A stretch of DNA of 64,000 nucleotides from Lentilactobacillus buchneri (lineage in GTDB: Bacteria; Bacillota; Bacilli; Lactobacillales; Lactobacillaceae): the NCBI RefSeq assembly GCF_018314255.1, contig NZ_CP073066.1, forward strand, positions 2,356,001-2,420,000. The letters run 5' to 3'. The translations under genes were made by a program, and so were the position numbers. Positions 1-9,168 of this stretch are shown here, piece after piece. A model generated the notes under the pieces. The model was not told the DNA's origin. It was given only the letters and a program-made list of their open reading frames with translations, and searched no databases. Numbering within the stretch: position 1 is the first letter of the stretch; every line of letters begins with the position of its first letter.

Positions 1-834
1 AGTGCGAAAATTTTTGCCAATCAACATGATAAAGACGCTGCTCTGATTGAACTGGTCAAGCAGCTCAATGGACCTGGAATCATTTATTTTTCCAGTAAGA
101 GTAAAGCCGAGCAGGCTGCCAACACGTTGACGAATGAAACCAATCGCCGGGTGATGGCTTATCATGGGGGGATGGACAGTCAGCCGCGGTTTCACATTCA
201 ACAGCAGTTTTTGGCAGGGAATTTGGACATTGTCTGTGCCACCAGTGCCTTTGGAATGGGCATTGACAAGGATAACATCCGCTTTGTCATTCATTACCAC
301 CTGCCGGCGAACATTCAAAGCTACGTTCAAGAAATTGGTCGCTGCGGGAGAGATCAACAACCGGGGTTGGCAATTTTGATGTATGAACCCAATGACCGCA
401 GCCTACAAATGGGTCTGATCGACCATACGATCCCGGATGAAAGCCTATTGCGTTATTTGTATCAGCATCCTAAGGCATTAGCCACCGATGATCAGTTTCG
501 GGTGGTCAAGTATTATCATGACAGCGGCGACTCGTTTGAGCAGGCCAAATCGATCTTTGATCATGCTCGTACTCGGCGGGTGAAGGAACTGGGGGCGATG
601 GTCCAATACGTCTACACGGAAAAATGTCGGCGTGATGAGTTGCTGAAGTATTTTGATGAAACAGTCCCGGATGGCGAGCGGAACCCGGCATTTTGCTGCG
701 ATCACGATGTCGATTTTTGGAATCGCTGGCAGGATTTTAACCGGCAATATTTGATTCAACCGGAAAAATCCGGCCAAAACGAAACCAAAGGCTGGCAGCA
801 AGTCATTGACCAGCTGTTTTTATCAAAAAATTAA
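1..834 (+). CDS. RecQ-family ATP-dependent DNA helicase, C-terminal part (5' end outside window)
   Basis: The reading frame is open from base 1, so the gene is cut by the left edge of the window. The visible part holds the second RecA-like lobe of a superfamily 2 helicase: a stretch with FSSKSKAEQ, then YHGGMD, then CATSAFGMGIDK (motif V region), then QEIGRCGRD (motif VI, Q-x-x-G-R-x-G-R-D). These are typical of RecQ helicases, which unwind DNA 3' to 5' in recombination and repair. The C-terminal region ends soon after a RecQ zinc-binding-like region (Cys residues in KCRRDE and CCDHD), with no room for an HRDC domain. A short RecQ beside a LysM protein and cmk matches B. subtilis recS (ypbC) synteny. 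The symbol is left empty because the N-terminus is missing. Confidence 0.9.
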   Translation, partial: SAKIFANQHDKDAALIELVKQLNGPGIIYFSSKSKAEQAANTLTNETNRRVMAYHGGMDSQPRFHIQQQFLAGNLDIVCATSAFGMGIDKDNIRFVIHYHLPANIQSYVQEIGRCGRDQQPGLAILMYEPNDRSLQMGLIDHTIPDESLLRYLYQHPKALATDDQFRVVKYYHDSGDSFEQAKSIFDHARTRRVKELGAMVQYVYTEKCRRDELLKYFDETVPDGERNPAFCCDHDVDFWNRWQDFNRQYLIQPEKSGQNETKGWQQVIDQLFLSKN

Positions 835-899
835 GGTAAATTTAAGTGAATTAATGATAAAATAAGTTTGTCTATATCCTGATCAAGAGGGGGGTCAAT

Positions 900-1529
900 A
901 TGAATTCGAATGATGAACATAAAAAAACTGACGAAGATCAGCCCTGGAATCAAACATTTTCTGAGGATCGTGATGAAAATGGTAATCTTTCGCGAGTCAA
1001 ACTTAGAAAGCAGAGCCAAAATCACCATCTGATTACGATGGTCTTAGCGGCGTTAATCATTATCGTTGCGGTGGTTGCGCTGGTTTACGGCCTGGTTCGC
1101 CAAAGTGCGATGGGCAATGATTCAAAGAGTGCCGCGTCTTCGTCTGTCAGGGTCGTCCGACAGGATAACGCAAAAAAAAAATCTTCTTCAGCGGCCAAAG
1201 CCAAATCGAATTCAGCCAAAGCCAAGCCAGCTGTAAAGAAAGAGCAGCCAAAGTCGGCCAGTAAAGCCGCTTCAACCCAACCGAAAGCCTCGAGCTCGAC
1301 ATCGTCTGCTTCCAGTGTGCAATCTAGTAACGCCCAGTCGGCAACCAGCAGTTCAACGACTAACAAGACGACTGCTGCCAGCGGCCATCAATACGCCACT
1401 GTCAAGGCCGGCCAGGGGATGTTTCGGGTTGCTTATAATAACGGTTTGACCACTGAACAGCTGATGCGGATGAACGGGCTAAATGCCAATTCCAAGCTGT
1501 ATCCGGGGCAACGGCTTCGGGTGCGGTAG
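900..1529 (+). CDS. Membrane-anchored LysM-domain protein (YpbE-like)
   Basis: A 209-residue protein preceded by a strong ribosome site (agagggggg). Residues 1-43 are hydrophilic and cytoplasmic, residues about 44-66 form one transmembrane helix, residues about 75-160 are a low-complexity Ser/Ala/Lys linker, and residues about 163-209 form one LysM domain ending in YPGQRLRVR. LysM domains bind peptidoglycan N-acetylglucosamine, so the C-terminus should lie outside the membrane, in contact with the wall. The order recQ-LysM-cmk-rpsA resembles ypbC-ypbE-cmk of bacilli. No catalytic domain is present, and the exact role is unknown. Confidence 0.85.
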   Translation: MNSNDEHKKTDEDQPWNQTFSEDRDENGNLSRVKLRKQSQNHHLITMVLAALIIIVAVVALVYGLVRQSAMGNDSKSAASSSVRVVRQDNAKKKSSSAAKAKSNSAKAKPAVKKEQPKSASKAASTQPKASSSTSSASSVQSSNAQSATSSSTTNKTTAASGHQYATVKAGQGMFRVAYNNGLTTEQLMRMNGLNANSKLYPGQRLRVR

Positions 1530-1574
1530 CTTTAAAGAATCACTCAAAAATAATGTCAGGTAAGGAATGTTAGA

Positions 1575-2252
1575 ATGCGAAAAAATGGATTACAAGTAGC
1601 AATTGATGGGCCGGCCTCCGCTGGTAAAAGTACTGTCGCCAAGCGGGTAGCAAAGCAATTTCACTATATCTACTGCGATACCGGTGCCATGTATCGGGCA
1701 ATTACACTGCAGGCAATTCGTCAGGGCGTCTCCTTTGACGACGTTGACGAGATCGGCAAAATTGTCCATGCCTCAAAAATTACTTTTGAACCCAGTGATG
1801 ACGGACAAAAGGTCTTCATTGACGGCAAAGAAATTACCGAGGCAATTCGTCAAGAAGATGTCACCAATTCAGTTTCGGCAGTCGCTGCCATTGGCGAAGT
1901 TCGAAAGCAGCTCAGTGCTCAACAACAGGAAATCGCTAAAGACGGTGGCATTGTCATGGACGGAAGAGATATCGGGACGGCCGTTTTACCTGACGCCGAA
2001 GTTAAAATCTTCCTGATTGCCAGTGTTGCCGAACGGGCACAGCGCCGATATAAAGAAAACATTCAAAAAGGCATTAATACCCCTTTGGATGAACTACAAT
2101 TGGAAATTGAAGCCAGAGATTATAAAGATTCTCATAGAAAGATTTCACCACTAACCAAAGCAAAAGACGCTGTAGAAATTGATACAACGTCACTTTCTAT
2201 CGATCAGGTGGTTTCAAAGATTGCCGATGTGATAAATAAAACACTGAAATAA
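1575..2252 (+). CDS. cmk: Cytidylate kinase
   Basis: A 225-residue enzyme that phosphorylates CMP and dCMP with ATP in the pyrimidine nucleotide pathway. The P-loop AIDGPASAGKSTVAK lies at about residues 9-23, and YCDTGAMYRA follows as the nucleotide-binding segment. MDGRDIGT and the arginine-rich lid region (AQRRYKEN, EARDYKDSHR) are also present. Length and motifs are normal for the family. The start ATG follows ggtaaggaatgttag. It sits upstream of rpsA, the usual Firmicute order. Confidence 0.97.
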   Translation: MRKNGLQVAIDGPASAGKSTVAKRVAKQFHYIYCDTGAMYRAITLQAIRQGVSFDDVDEIGKIVHASKITFEPSDDGQKVFIDGKEITEAIRQEDVTNSVSAVAAIGEVRKQLSAQQQEIAKDGGIVMDGRDIGTAVLPDAEVKIFLIASVAERAQRRYKENIQKGINTPLDELQLEIEARDYKDSHRKISPLTKAKDAVEIDTTSLSIDQVVSKIADVINKTLK

Positions 2253-2267
2253 CAACTAATTAGTCAA

Positions 2268-2296
2268 TTGACTGGTAATATTGTTCAATTTAAGAT
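2268..2296 (+). promoter_or_regulatory. Predicted sigma-A promoter for rpsA
   Basis: TTGACT (2268-2273) and TAAGAT (2291-2296) are separated by 17 bases and lie in the cmk-rpsA gap. The match suggests rpsA has its own promoter besides read-through from cmk. Confidence 0.55.
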
Positions 2297-2335
2297 AAAA
2301 TTATGATTAGAGTTGTTTCAAGGAGGAATTGTTTG

Positions 2336-3586
2336 ATGAGTGAAAATGCAAATAATGATAAAAATGATTTATTAAACGCTTTAAACAGCGTTAATGAAGT
2401 AAAGGTTGGCGATGTTGTCACCGGTGAAGTATTGGCCAAAGATGACAGTCAACAATTAATCGTGGGTATTGAAGGCTCCGGTGTTGAAGGCGTTGTTCCC
2501 CCACGTGAACTTTCGTCTGACCAAAATGTTGACGATATCAAGCAGGGTGACAAGCTCAAGTTGGTTGTTACTTCTCGAATCGGCAGCGACAAGGAAGGCG
2601 GCAGTTTCCTGCTTTCTTCAAAGCGTTTGGAAACCCGCAAAGTTTGGGATGAATTGGCTGAAAAGTCAAAGAATGATGAAACGATTACTGCCAAAGTCAG
2701 CCAAGCTGTTAAAGGCGGCTTGGTTGTTGATGCCGGTGTCCGTGGATTCGTGCCAGCTTCAATGATTTCTGACCATTACGTTGATGATTTAAACCAATTC
2801 AAGGGTCAAGAACTTGAATTGAAGATTATTGAAATTGATCCAGTTGAAAATCGCCTGATCTTGTCTCACAAGGCAATTGTTCAAGCTGAAAAAGCTGAAG
2901 AACGTGAAAAGTTAATGCAAACTCTTCACGAAGGTGACGTTGTTGAAGGAACCGTTGCTCGTCTTACCAACTTCGGTGCTTTCGTAGATCTCGGCGGCAT
3001 GGACGGATTGGTTCATGTTTCTCAAATTGCTTACGAACGTGTTGACAAGCCTTCAGATGTATTAAAGGTTGGCCAAACAGTTAAAGTTAAGGTATTATCC
3101 GTTGACTTCGACCGTAACCGAATCTCACTTTCAATCAAACAAACTCTTCCAGAACCTTGGGACGGAATCGAAGAAAAAGCTCCAGTTGGCAGTGTTCTTG
3201 AAGGAACAGTTAAGCGCCTGGTTGATTTCGGTGCCTTTGTTGAAGTGTTCCCAGGTGTTGAGGGATTAGTTCACATTTCCCAAATTGCCCATGAGCACAT
3301 TGATACACCTGCTGATGTTTTGAAGGTTGGCGAGAAGATTAAGGTTAAGGTTCTTGATGTTGACACTGACCGAAAGCGTTTGGCATTATCAATCAAAGCT
3401 TTGACCGATGCTCCTGAAGAAGAAGCCAAGCCAAAGAAGTCAAACAACCGACCATCACGCTCACGGAAGTCTAACGACCGTTCCATCAGTAATGCACCGG
3501 AAGAAGAAACCGGCTTTACTTTGGGCGATATCATTGGAGACGAATTGAAGAAGTCCGGCAACAATGATGACGATGATAACAAATAA
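2336..3586 (+). CDS. rpsA: 30S ribosomal protein S1 homologue (four S1 domains)
   Basis: The protein has 416 residues if translation begins at the ATG at 2336, which follows a strong aaggagg site. An in-frame upstream ATG at 2303 has no such site. Four S1 RNA-binding repeats follow each other. The third and fourth are the clearest, with GTVARLTNFGAFVDL and GTVKRLVDFGAFVEV, each followed by GLVHVSQIA or GLVHISQIA. The C-terminal tail (about 50 residues) is charged, rich in Lys, Asn and Asp. Four-domain S1 proteins of this size are the Firmicute form, which takes part in mRNA binding at the ribosome. The codon use is strongly biased, as expected for high expression. Confidence 0.95.
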   Translation: MSENANNDKNDLLNALNSVNEVKVGDVVTGEVLAKDDSQQLIVGIEGSGVEGVVPPRELSSDQNVDDIKQGDKLKLVVTSRIGSDKEGGSFLLSSKRLETRKVWDELAEKSKNDETITAKVSQAVKGGLVVDAGVRGFVPASMISDHYVDDLNQFKGQELELKIIEIDPVENRLILSHKAIVQAEKAEEREKLMQTLHEGDVVEGTVARLTNFGAFVDLGGMDGLVHVSQIAYERVDKPSDVLKVGQTVKVKVLSVDFDRNRISLSIKQTLPEPWDGIEEKAPVGSVLEGTVKRLVDFGAFVEVFPGVEGLVHISQIAHEHIDTPADVLKVGEKIKVKVLDVDTDRKRLALSIKALTDAPEEEAKPKKSNNRPSRSRKSNDRSISNAPEEETGFTLGDIIGDELKKSGNNDDDDNK

Positions 3587-3605
3587 TCAATTATTTTAAT
3601 CATGA

Positions 3606-3655
3606 AAAGGGGCTGGAAACAAAACGCAAGTTTTGTCCCAGCTCCTTTCTTTCTG
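3606..3655 (+). terminator. Hairpin terminator after rpsA
   Basis: An inverted repeat with arms around aggggctgg and ccagctcct, an inner stem acaaaac/gttttgt, and a pyrimidine tail ctttcttt. It separates rpsA from der. Confidence 0.7.
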
Positions 3656-3682
3656 AATTAACCAAGCAAAGGAGGGATTTAC

Positions 3683-4990
3683 ATGGCATTGCCAACAGTG
3701 GCTTTTATTGGCCGCCCAAACGTGGGAAAATCGACTATCTTTAACCGCATTGCCGGTGATCGAATTTCAATCGTTGAAGATACCCCGGGTGTTACCCGGG
3801 ACCGTATTTATTCTCATGGTGAATGGCTGGCAACTAAATTTGCAATGATCGATACTGGTGGAATTCAAATCAGTGATGCACCATTTGCAACCCAGATTAA
3901 GAGTCAGGCCGAAATTGCCATCGACGAAGCGGACGTGATTGTCTTTATCGTCAGCGGTAAGGAAGGGGTTACCGCAGAAGATGAACAAGTCGCCAAAATT
4001 CTTTATCGAAGTGACAAACCGGTTGTTTTAGCGGTTAACAAGGTCGATAATCCTGAGAGCCGTGAAGATATCTATGAGTTTTATTCACTGGGATTTGGCG
4101 ATCCAATGCCGATTTCCGGAGTGCATGGTCTGGGATTGGGAGATCTACTCGACAAGGTTGTTGAAAAATTCCCAAAGACCGATGAAAAGACGGATAACGA
4201 TGATATTCGGTTCAGTATTATTGGCCGGCCCAATGTGGGCAAGTCGTCACTGGTTAACGCCATTTTGGGTGAAGACCGGGTCATTGTTTCAGATATTGCC
4301 GGAACCACTCGAGACGCAATCGATACCCGCTTTGAGGCGGATGGTATCAAGTTCACGATGGTCGATACGGCTGGAATCAGAAAACGCGGGAAGGTTTACG
4401 AAAACACTGAACGATATAGTGTCATGCGGGCGATGAAAGCCATTGACCAAAGTGATGTGATCTTATTCGTCATGAACGCCGAAGAAGGCATTCGTGAGCA
4501 GGATAAGAAAGTTGCCGGATACGCTCATGAAGCTGGAAAAGCAATCATCACGGTGGTGAATAAGTGGGATACGCTCAAAAAGACCAACCACACGCAACAG
4601 GACTTTGAAACCCTGATCAGAAATGAATTCCAGTACATGTCATATTCGCCCATCATTTTCGTTTCAGCCGTTACTAAGCAAAGAATCGAAAAACTACCGG
4701 CATTAATCAAACAGGTTTATGACAATCATGAGAAGCGTGTTCAATCCTCAGCACTCAACGATGTCATTATGGGGGCGGTCGCTGTTCATCCAACCCCAAC
4801 GGTTAATGGCAAACGACTGCGAATTTATTATGCGACCCAAGTCGTGACCGGGCCACCAACATTTGTGGTGTTTGTGAATAATCCGGACTTGATGCATTTT
4901 TCTTATGTCCGGTTCCTTGAAAACCAAATTCGTGATAATTTTGACTTCACCGGAACACCAATCAGAATCATCAAACGCAGCCGAAAATAG
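3683..4990 (+). CDS. der: Ribosome biogenesis GTPase Der (EngA)
   Basis: A 435-residue tandem GTPase needed for 50S subunit assembly. The first G domain shows [13 protein letters not shown] near residue 10, DTGGIQ (switch II) and NKVD. The second shows [13 protein letters not shown] near residue 183, [10 protein letters not shown] and NKWD. A C-terminal KH-like domain follows, ending in [10 protein letters not shown]. The start ATG follows aaaggaggg. All G motifs are intact and the length is normal. Confidence 0.98.
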   Translation: MALPTVAFIGRPNVGKSTIFNRIAGDRISIVEDTPGVTRDRIYSHGEWLATKFAMIDTGGIQISDAPFATQIKSQAEIAIDEADVIVFIVSGKEGVTAEDEQVAKILYRSDKPVVLAVNKVDNPESREDIYEFYSLGFGDPMPISGVHGLGLGDLLDKVVEKFPKTDEKTDNDDIRFSIIGRPNVGKSSLVNAILGEDRVIVSDIAGTTRDAIDTRFEADGIKFTMVDTAGIRKRGKVYENTERYSVMRAMKAIDQSDVILFVMNAEEGIREQDKKVAGYAHEAGKAIITVVNKWDTLKKTNHTQQDFETLIRNEFQYMSYSPIIFVSAVTKQRIEKLPALIKQVYDNHEKRVQSSALNDVIMGAVAVHPTPTVNGKRLRIYYATQVVTGPPTFVVFVNNPDLMHFSYVRFLENQIRDNFDFTGTPIRIIKRSRK

Positions 4991-5061
4991 CCCAAAAATC
5001 AGCAATTCTTAACAAAATCTTGATTTTTCGGCGTTTATCGACACTAAATTGGGCAAAACCA

Positions 5062-5090
5062 TTGCAATGACGGCATTCTTATGCTATCTT
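5062..5090 (+). promoter_or_regulatory. Predicted promoter for hup
   Basis: TTGCAA (5062-5067), a 17-base spacer and TATCTT (5085-5090) preceded by TGC (extended -10). It leaves a leader of about 100 bases before hup. A partly repeated version lies at 5154-5181. Confidence 0.45.
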
Positions 5091-5198
5091 TGAAAAAGAA
5101 ATGATGTTGGCAAACGGCGTTATTTCAGCATTCCGGATTTGTGAGAATTCGACTTGCAATGGTTTACATACCTATCTTTGAGGGAGGTGAATACACTC

Positions 5199-5474
5199 AT
5201 GGCAAATAAAGCAGAATTAGTAACCAATGTTGCAGCAGCAACTGGTTTGACTAAGAAAGACGCTACATCAGCTGTGGATGCAGTATTTGAATCAATCCAA
5301 GCTAGTTTAGCAAAAGGTGACAAGGTTCAATTAATCGGTTTCGGTAACTTTGAAGTACGTCAACGTGCCGCTCGTAAGGGCCGTAACCCACAAACAGGTC
5401 AAGAAATTCAAATTCCTGCAAGCAAGGTACCAGCTTTCAAACCTGGTAAGGCGCTCAAGGATGCTGTTAAATAG
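5199..5474 (+). CDS. hup: DNA-binding protein HU
   Basis: A 91-residue nucleoid protein. The chosen ATG at 5199 has a strong gggaggtga site; an upstream in-frame ATG at 5154 does not fit HU homologues, which begin with MANK(A/T)ELV. The DNA-binding beta arm shows [19 protein letters not shown] followed by TGQEI, and the C-terminus [13 protein letters not shown] is typical. HU bends and compacts DNA as a dimer. It is monocistronic: own promoter, and a strong terminator directly downstream. Confidence 0.98.
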   Translation: MANKAELVTNVAAATGLTKKDATSAVDAVFESIQASLAKGDKVQLIGFGNFEVRQRAARKGRNPQTGQEIQIPASKVPAFKPGKALKDAVK

Positions 5475-5486
5475 TATTCATCTGTT

Positions 5487-5520
5487 AAGCCAGAACGGCA
5501 TTTGTCGGGCTGGCTTTTTT
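5487..5520 (+). terminator. Rho-independent terminator after hup
   Basis: Stem aagccag/ctggctt with a run of T immediately after, 12 bases past the hup stop codon. Confidence 0.85.
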
Positions 5521-5541
5521 TATACACTTTGGAGGACAAAT

Positions 5542-6795
5542 ATGAGCTATTCAAAAACTGCTTTAGACCAACTTGAAGGCGGCCAAATTGATGATTTTAA
5601 GAAATCATTTCAGCAAGCTTTGGATCACGATTCGGATGATTTGCTGTACTCATTGGCCGAAGAGCTGTATTCACTCGGCTTTTCAAATTACTCAAATACT
5701 ATTTACGAAAAATTATTTAAAAAATATCCCAACGATGACGGTCTAAAAATCAATCTCGCCGAACTTGCCATTGATGATGATCAAGACGACAAAGCTCTCA
5801 ATTATCTGTCACAGGTTTCGCCGCAGTCGGACGAATACGTCCGTTCCTTGATGGTTGCGGCCGATCTGTACCAAACCCAGGGAATGTTCGAGATTAGTGA
5901 ACAAAAGCTCTTAGAAGCCCAAAAATTGGCTCCTGATGAGGATGTGATCAAGTTTGCTCTGGCAGAATTTTATTTCACGACTAGAAACTACCGCAAAGCG
6001 ATTAATTTATATTTAGCACTAATCACCTCTGGTACGTTGGAAATGTCTTCAGTCAACCTGGTTGAACGTCTGGGTGTTTCCTATGCCGAAATTGGTAAGT
6101 TTGAACAAGCGATGGGTTATCTGGAACAGATCAAGCCGATTAATATGAACGCCGATGTTAAATTTGAACTGGCATTCACCTACTTTAATTTGAAAGAGTA
6201 TCAAAAGGCAATTAAAGCCTTCGAGGATTTGCGTGATTCAGATCCCCAGTACAGTTCACTGTATCCATACTTGGCCGATGCCTATGTTAACCTCAAACGG
6301 GTTGATGAAGCATTAAAGGCGATCCAAGAAGGAATTTCCATTGACCAATTTAACGAAAAAATCTGGCAGAAGGCCGGCCAAATTGCGGAAATGGCGAACG
6401 AAGACGATTTAGCCTTGACCTATTTCCAAAAGGGCCATGAGATCGCCCCTGACGACATGGAAATCCTGACCTTACTATCAGACTGGTACGTTGCCCACGA
6501 ACGCTACAGCGACAATCTGAAGCTTTTAGAAGGGGTTTTTGAAGACCACGTCGTCGATGCCCATCTTGCATATAATTTGGCACTGTCTTATCAAAATACC
6601 GGTGAAATCAAAAAAGCCGCCAACAATTACGAATTGGCCGCCAATGAACTTTCCGATAATCCCGATTTTCTTAAACACGCCACGCTGTTTTACCGCGAAA
6701 TCGGCAAACCGGATCTCGAAAAACAGTCCTTGAAAAAATACTTGGATTTGGTCCCCGATGACATGGAAATGGCAGAATTGTGGGATGAAATGTGA
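5542..6795 (+). CDS. Tetratricopeptide-repeat protein
   Basis: A 417-residue soluble protein, start ATG at 5542 behind ggaggacaaat. It is built of about ten TPR-like helical repeats, for example ALNYLSQVSPQSDEYV, AINLYLALI, AIKAFEDLRDSDPQY and ALTYFQKGHEIAPDD. There is no signal peptide and no enzymatic motif. TPR arrays are protein-interaction scaffolds; the partner cannot be told from sequence. A TPR gene directly after hup is a conserved position in lactobacilli (YpiA-like), but the function is not established. Confidence 0.88.
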   Translation: MSYSKTALDQLEGGQIDDFKKSFQQALDHDSDDLLYSLAEELYSLGFSNYSNTIYEKLFKKYPNDDGLKINLAELAIDDDQDDKALNYLSQVSPQSDEYVRSLMVAADLYQTQGMFEISEQKLLEAQKLAPDEDVIKFALAEFYFTTRNYRKAINLYLALITSGTLEMSSVNLVERLGVSYAEIGKFEQAMGYLEQIKPINMNADVKFELAFTYFNLKEYQKAIKAFEDLRDSDPQYSSLYPYLADAYVNLKRVDEALKAIQEGISIDQFNEKIWQKAGQIAEMANEDDLALTYFQKGHEIAPDDMEILTLLSDWYVAHERYSDNLKLLEGVFEDHVVDAHLAYNLALSYQNTGEIKKAANNYELAANELSDNPDFLKHATLFYREIGKPDLEKQSLKKYLDLVPDDMEMAELWDEM

Positions 6796-6820
6796 TTCAC
6801 GATCTGCAATTAAACATCAG

Positions 6821-6895
6821 AAAAAGGTCACCAGTTAGGGATCTCGCCAAAGTTAAAGTAAACCTTAGTGGGATAGCCCAAATGGGTGACCTTTT
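6821..6895 (+). terminator. Long-loop terminator after the TPR gene
   Basis: Outer stem aaaaggtcacc (from 6822) pairs with gggtgacctttt (6884-6895) across about 50 bases that can form a smaller inner fold. The A-rich left flank means it could also stop the opposing yitT transcript. Confidence 0.6.
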
Positions 6896-6928
6896 ATCAT
6901 ACATATAAACTATTGCAGTTCTCTAGTT

Positions 6929-7819
6929 CTATAGCAGTTTGAATCGCTTTGGCCGTTTATAAGTGAAGCCTTCACCGATCGCCTCGTTAACTTCAATAAT
7001 TGAAATAAAGGCCTCTTCATCGATTGATTCGACCAGCTTTTTTAAAGTGTGCAGTTCGCTTGGGGAGACCACACAATAGATGATCTGTTTGGAGCGGTGG
7101 GAATAACCTCCTTCGGCATTCAAAAAAGTGACGCCGCGATTGAGCTCGTCTTGGATGGCATTGGATATTTTTTCTGATTCGTTACTAATGATTAAGATCC
7201 CTCGAGCCGTGTAAGCGCCGCGTTGGGTGAAGTTGACGATCATTGAAAAAATCCAGACGTAAATCAACGTATATGCCATCTGGCGGACGTTTAAATAAAT
7301 GAGTGATGACAGCAAAACCAAGACATCAATTGTGAGCAGCGTTTGGCCCATTTGAACACCTTTAAACCGCTCGAACAAGCGGGCGACAATATCAACACCA
7401 CCGGTTGTCCCGCCAAAACGGTAAACAATTCCACAGCCAAAGCCACCAAATAAGCCGGCACCAATTGCCGACAACAACAGGTCATGATCGATATTAATCA
7501 CGATTGGGACCCGCTGCCAAATCCATAAAAAGATTGCCAGGGCAATTGTTCCGTATAAGGTATAAAACATATCTTTCTTTCCTAAGTAGCGATAACCGAT
7601 CGCGAACAGGGGCACGTTGACCAAGATGGTCGAATAGGCCGGGTCAATGTGAAACAGGGCCCGGAGAATCAGTGTGATACCGGTCACGCCACCATCGGCT
7701 AAATGATTGTAAATGTTGAAGAAGACGATTCCAAATGAATAAATGGCGGTTCCAGCCGCGATTACCAGTAAATCAATTAACGAAATATCTAATTTGAAGC
7801 GACTTTGCTTTTGTGCCAT
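6929..7819 (-). CDS. YitT family membrane protein (DUF161/DUF2179)
   Basis: A 296-residue protein, starting at the ATG complementary to 7817-7819 with a strong ggagg site; a longer in-frame start at 7873 lacks one. The N-terminal two thirds have about five to six hydrophobic helices, including a Gly-rich segment with GGFGCGIVYRFGGTTGG (first membrane domain type DUF161). The C-terminal about 90 residues are a soluble DUF2179 domain. The family is widespread in Firmicutes and may be a transporter; the substrate is not known. It is the only minus-strand gene in the first 22 kb. Confidence 0.9.
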   Translation of the reverse strand: MAQKQSRFKLDISLIDLLVIAAGTAIYSFGIVFFNIYNHLADGGVTGITLILRALFHIDPAYSTILVNVPLFAIGYRYLGKKDMFYTLYGTIALAIFLWIWQRVPIVINIDHDLLLSAIGAGLFGGFGCGIVYRFGGTTGGVDIVARLFERFKGVQMGQTLLTIDVLVLLSSLIYLNVRQMAYTLIYVWIFSMIVNFTQRGAYTARGILIISNESEKISNAIQDELNRGVTFLNAEGGYSHRSKQIIYCVVSPSELHTLKKLVESIDEEAFISIIEVNEAIGEGFTYKRPKRFKLL

Positions 7820-7897
7820 CGTTTTTCCTCCCTGAATGATCTGACAACTCATCATAGCAATTCTAATTGACAATTGGCAATCATTTCACCGAACTTT

Positions 7898-7925
7898 TTG
7901 TTTCAAGCGGAAATTCTGTTAAAAT
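7898..7925 (+). promoter_or_regulatory. Predicted promoter for cca
   Basis: TTGTTT (7898-7903), 16-base spacer, TAAAAT (7920-7925), in the divergent gap between yitT and cca. Confidence 0.4.
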
Positions 7926-7967
7926 TACAACAGGATAAATATTAAATGGATGGCGATTATTGTGCGG

Positions 7968-9161
7968 ATGGTAGAAATTCCAAAAGAATTCCACGAAGCA
8001 TTACCAATTTTACAAAAGATTGAATCAGCGGGCTATGAAGCCTATTTTGTCGGCGGTTCGGTTCGAGATACGATTTTAAAGCGGCCGATTCACGATGTCG
8101 ACATTGCGACCAGCGCTTATCCCAGTGAGGTTAAGGCGTTGTTTAAACGAACGGTTGACACAGGAATTGAGCACGGCACCGTCATGATTCTTGATCACGG
8201 GACTGGGTATGAAGTCACCACTTTTCGGACTGAGTCCGGCTACCAAGATTACCGGAGACCGGATCACGTGACGTTTGTGCGCTCACTGAAAGAGGATCTC
8301 AAACGGCGGGATTTCACGATTAACGCTTTGGCATTGGCTGAGAACGGACAGGTCACTGATTTGTTTGGGGGCCTTAGCGACATGCGAAAACACATAATTC
8401 GCGCGGTCGGCGATCCCAATGAGCGATTCAATGAAGATGCCTTGCGCATGATGCGGGCGGTTCGGTTTGCCAGCCAATTGGACTTCAAGATTGAGGATGC
8501 CACACTGGCTGGCATTGCCCGCCATAGCCAGTTATTGGCAAAAATTGCCGTGGAACGCTCCCACACCGAGTTTGTCAAAATGATGCTGGGATCAGACGCC
8601 AACCACGGCCTCAAGATCATGATTCAGACGAATTTATATCAACACGTCCCGATACTAGGTGAACATTTAGTTCAACTCAGACAAATCGCCGACACTGATT
8701 TCACCCTGACCAATGAAGTTCAGGTTTGGGCCCTTCTGGCTTTTAAATTCGGATTCAACAGCCAACAAATTACCCGCTTTTTAAAAAGATGGAAGACTGC
8801 CAATAAAATAATTAATGATGTTATACTTACGGTTGAATTACTTTTCGCAATTCAACGTGGTCAAGTGACTAATTTAACCCTTTATCATGCCGGAAGTGAA
8901 AACGTCGACAACGCAATCGCAGTGTTTGCGGACCAGTCGAAAACTACTGGACTATCTGAACGTTATAACCGACTTGCCATTAAAAATAAGCACCAGTTGA
9001 AGATAACCGGTGGTGAATTAATTAAAAGAGGGGTTTTAAAACCCAGTCCACAGCTTGGCCAGGTTTTGAATTATCTTGAACAAAATGTGGTTGCCGATGA
9101 GATCAACAATGAACCTGAAGATCTTGTTCAGGCAGCTATCGACTTTTTAAATGAGGACTGA
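7968..9161 (+). CDS. cca: CCA-adding tRNA nucleotidyltransferase
   Basis: Adds or repairs the 3' CCA end of tRNAs. The polymerase-beta-type head carries YFVGGSVRDTIL and the two catalytic aspartates in HDVDIATSA. RRDFTINALAL (motif B) and EDALRMMRAVRFAS (motif D) follow, then the helical body and tail. About 400 residues is normal for a class II bacterial enzyme. The ATG at 7968 fits the family N-terminus (VEIPKEF aligns with the usual start). ATG 7950 and GTG 7962 are in-frame alternatives, and none has a good Shine-Dalgarno, so the start is uncertain by a few codons. Confidence 0.95.
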   Translation: MVEIPKEFHEALPILQKIESAGYEAYFVGGSVRDTILKRPIHDVDIATSAYPSEVKALFKRTVDTGIEHGTVMILDHGTGYEVTTFRTESGYQDYRRPDHVTFVRSLKEDLKRRDFTINALALAENGQVTDLFGGLSDMRKHIIRAVGDPNERFNEDALRMMRAVRFASQLDFKIEDATLAGIARHSQLLAKIAVERSHTEFVKMMLGSDANHGLKIMIQTNLYQHVPILGEHLVQLRQIADTDFTLTNEVQVWALLAFKFGFNSQQITRFLKRWKTANKIINDVILTVELLFAIQRGQVTNLTLYHAGSENVDNAIAVFADQSKTTGLSERYNRLAIKNKHQLKITGGELIKRGVLKPSPQLGQVLNYLEQNVVADEINNEPEDLVQAAIDFLNED

Positions 9162-9168
9162 TAATTGA

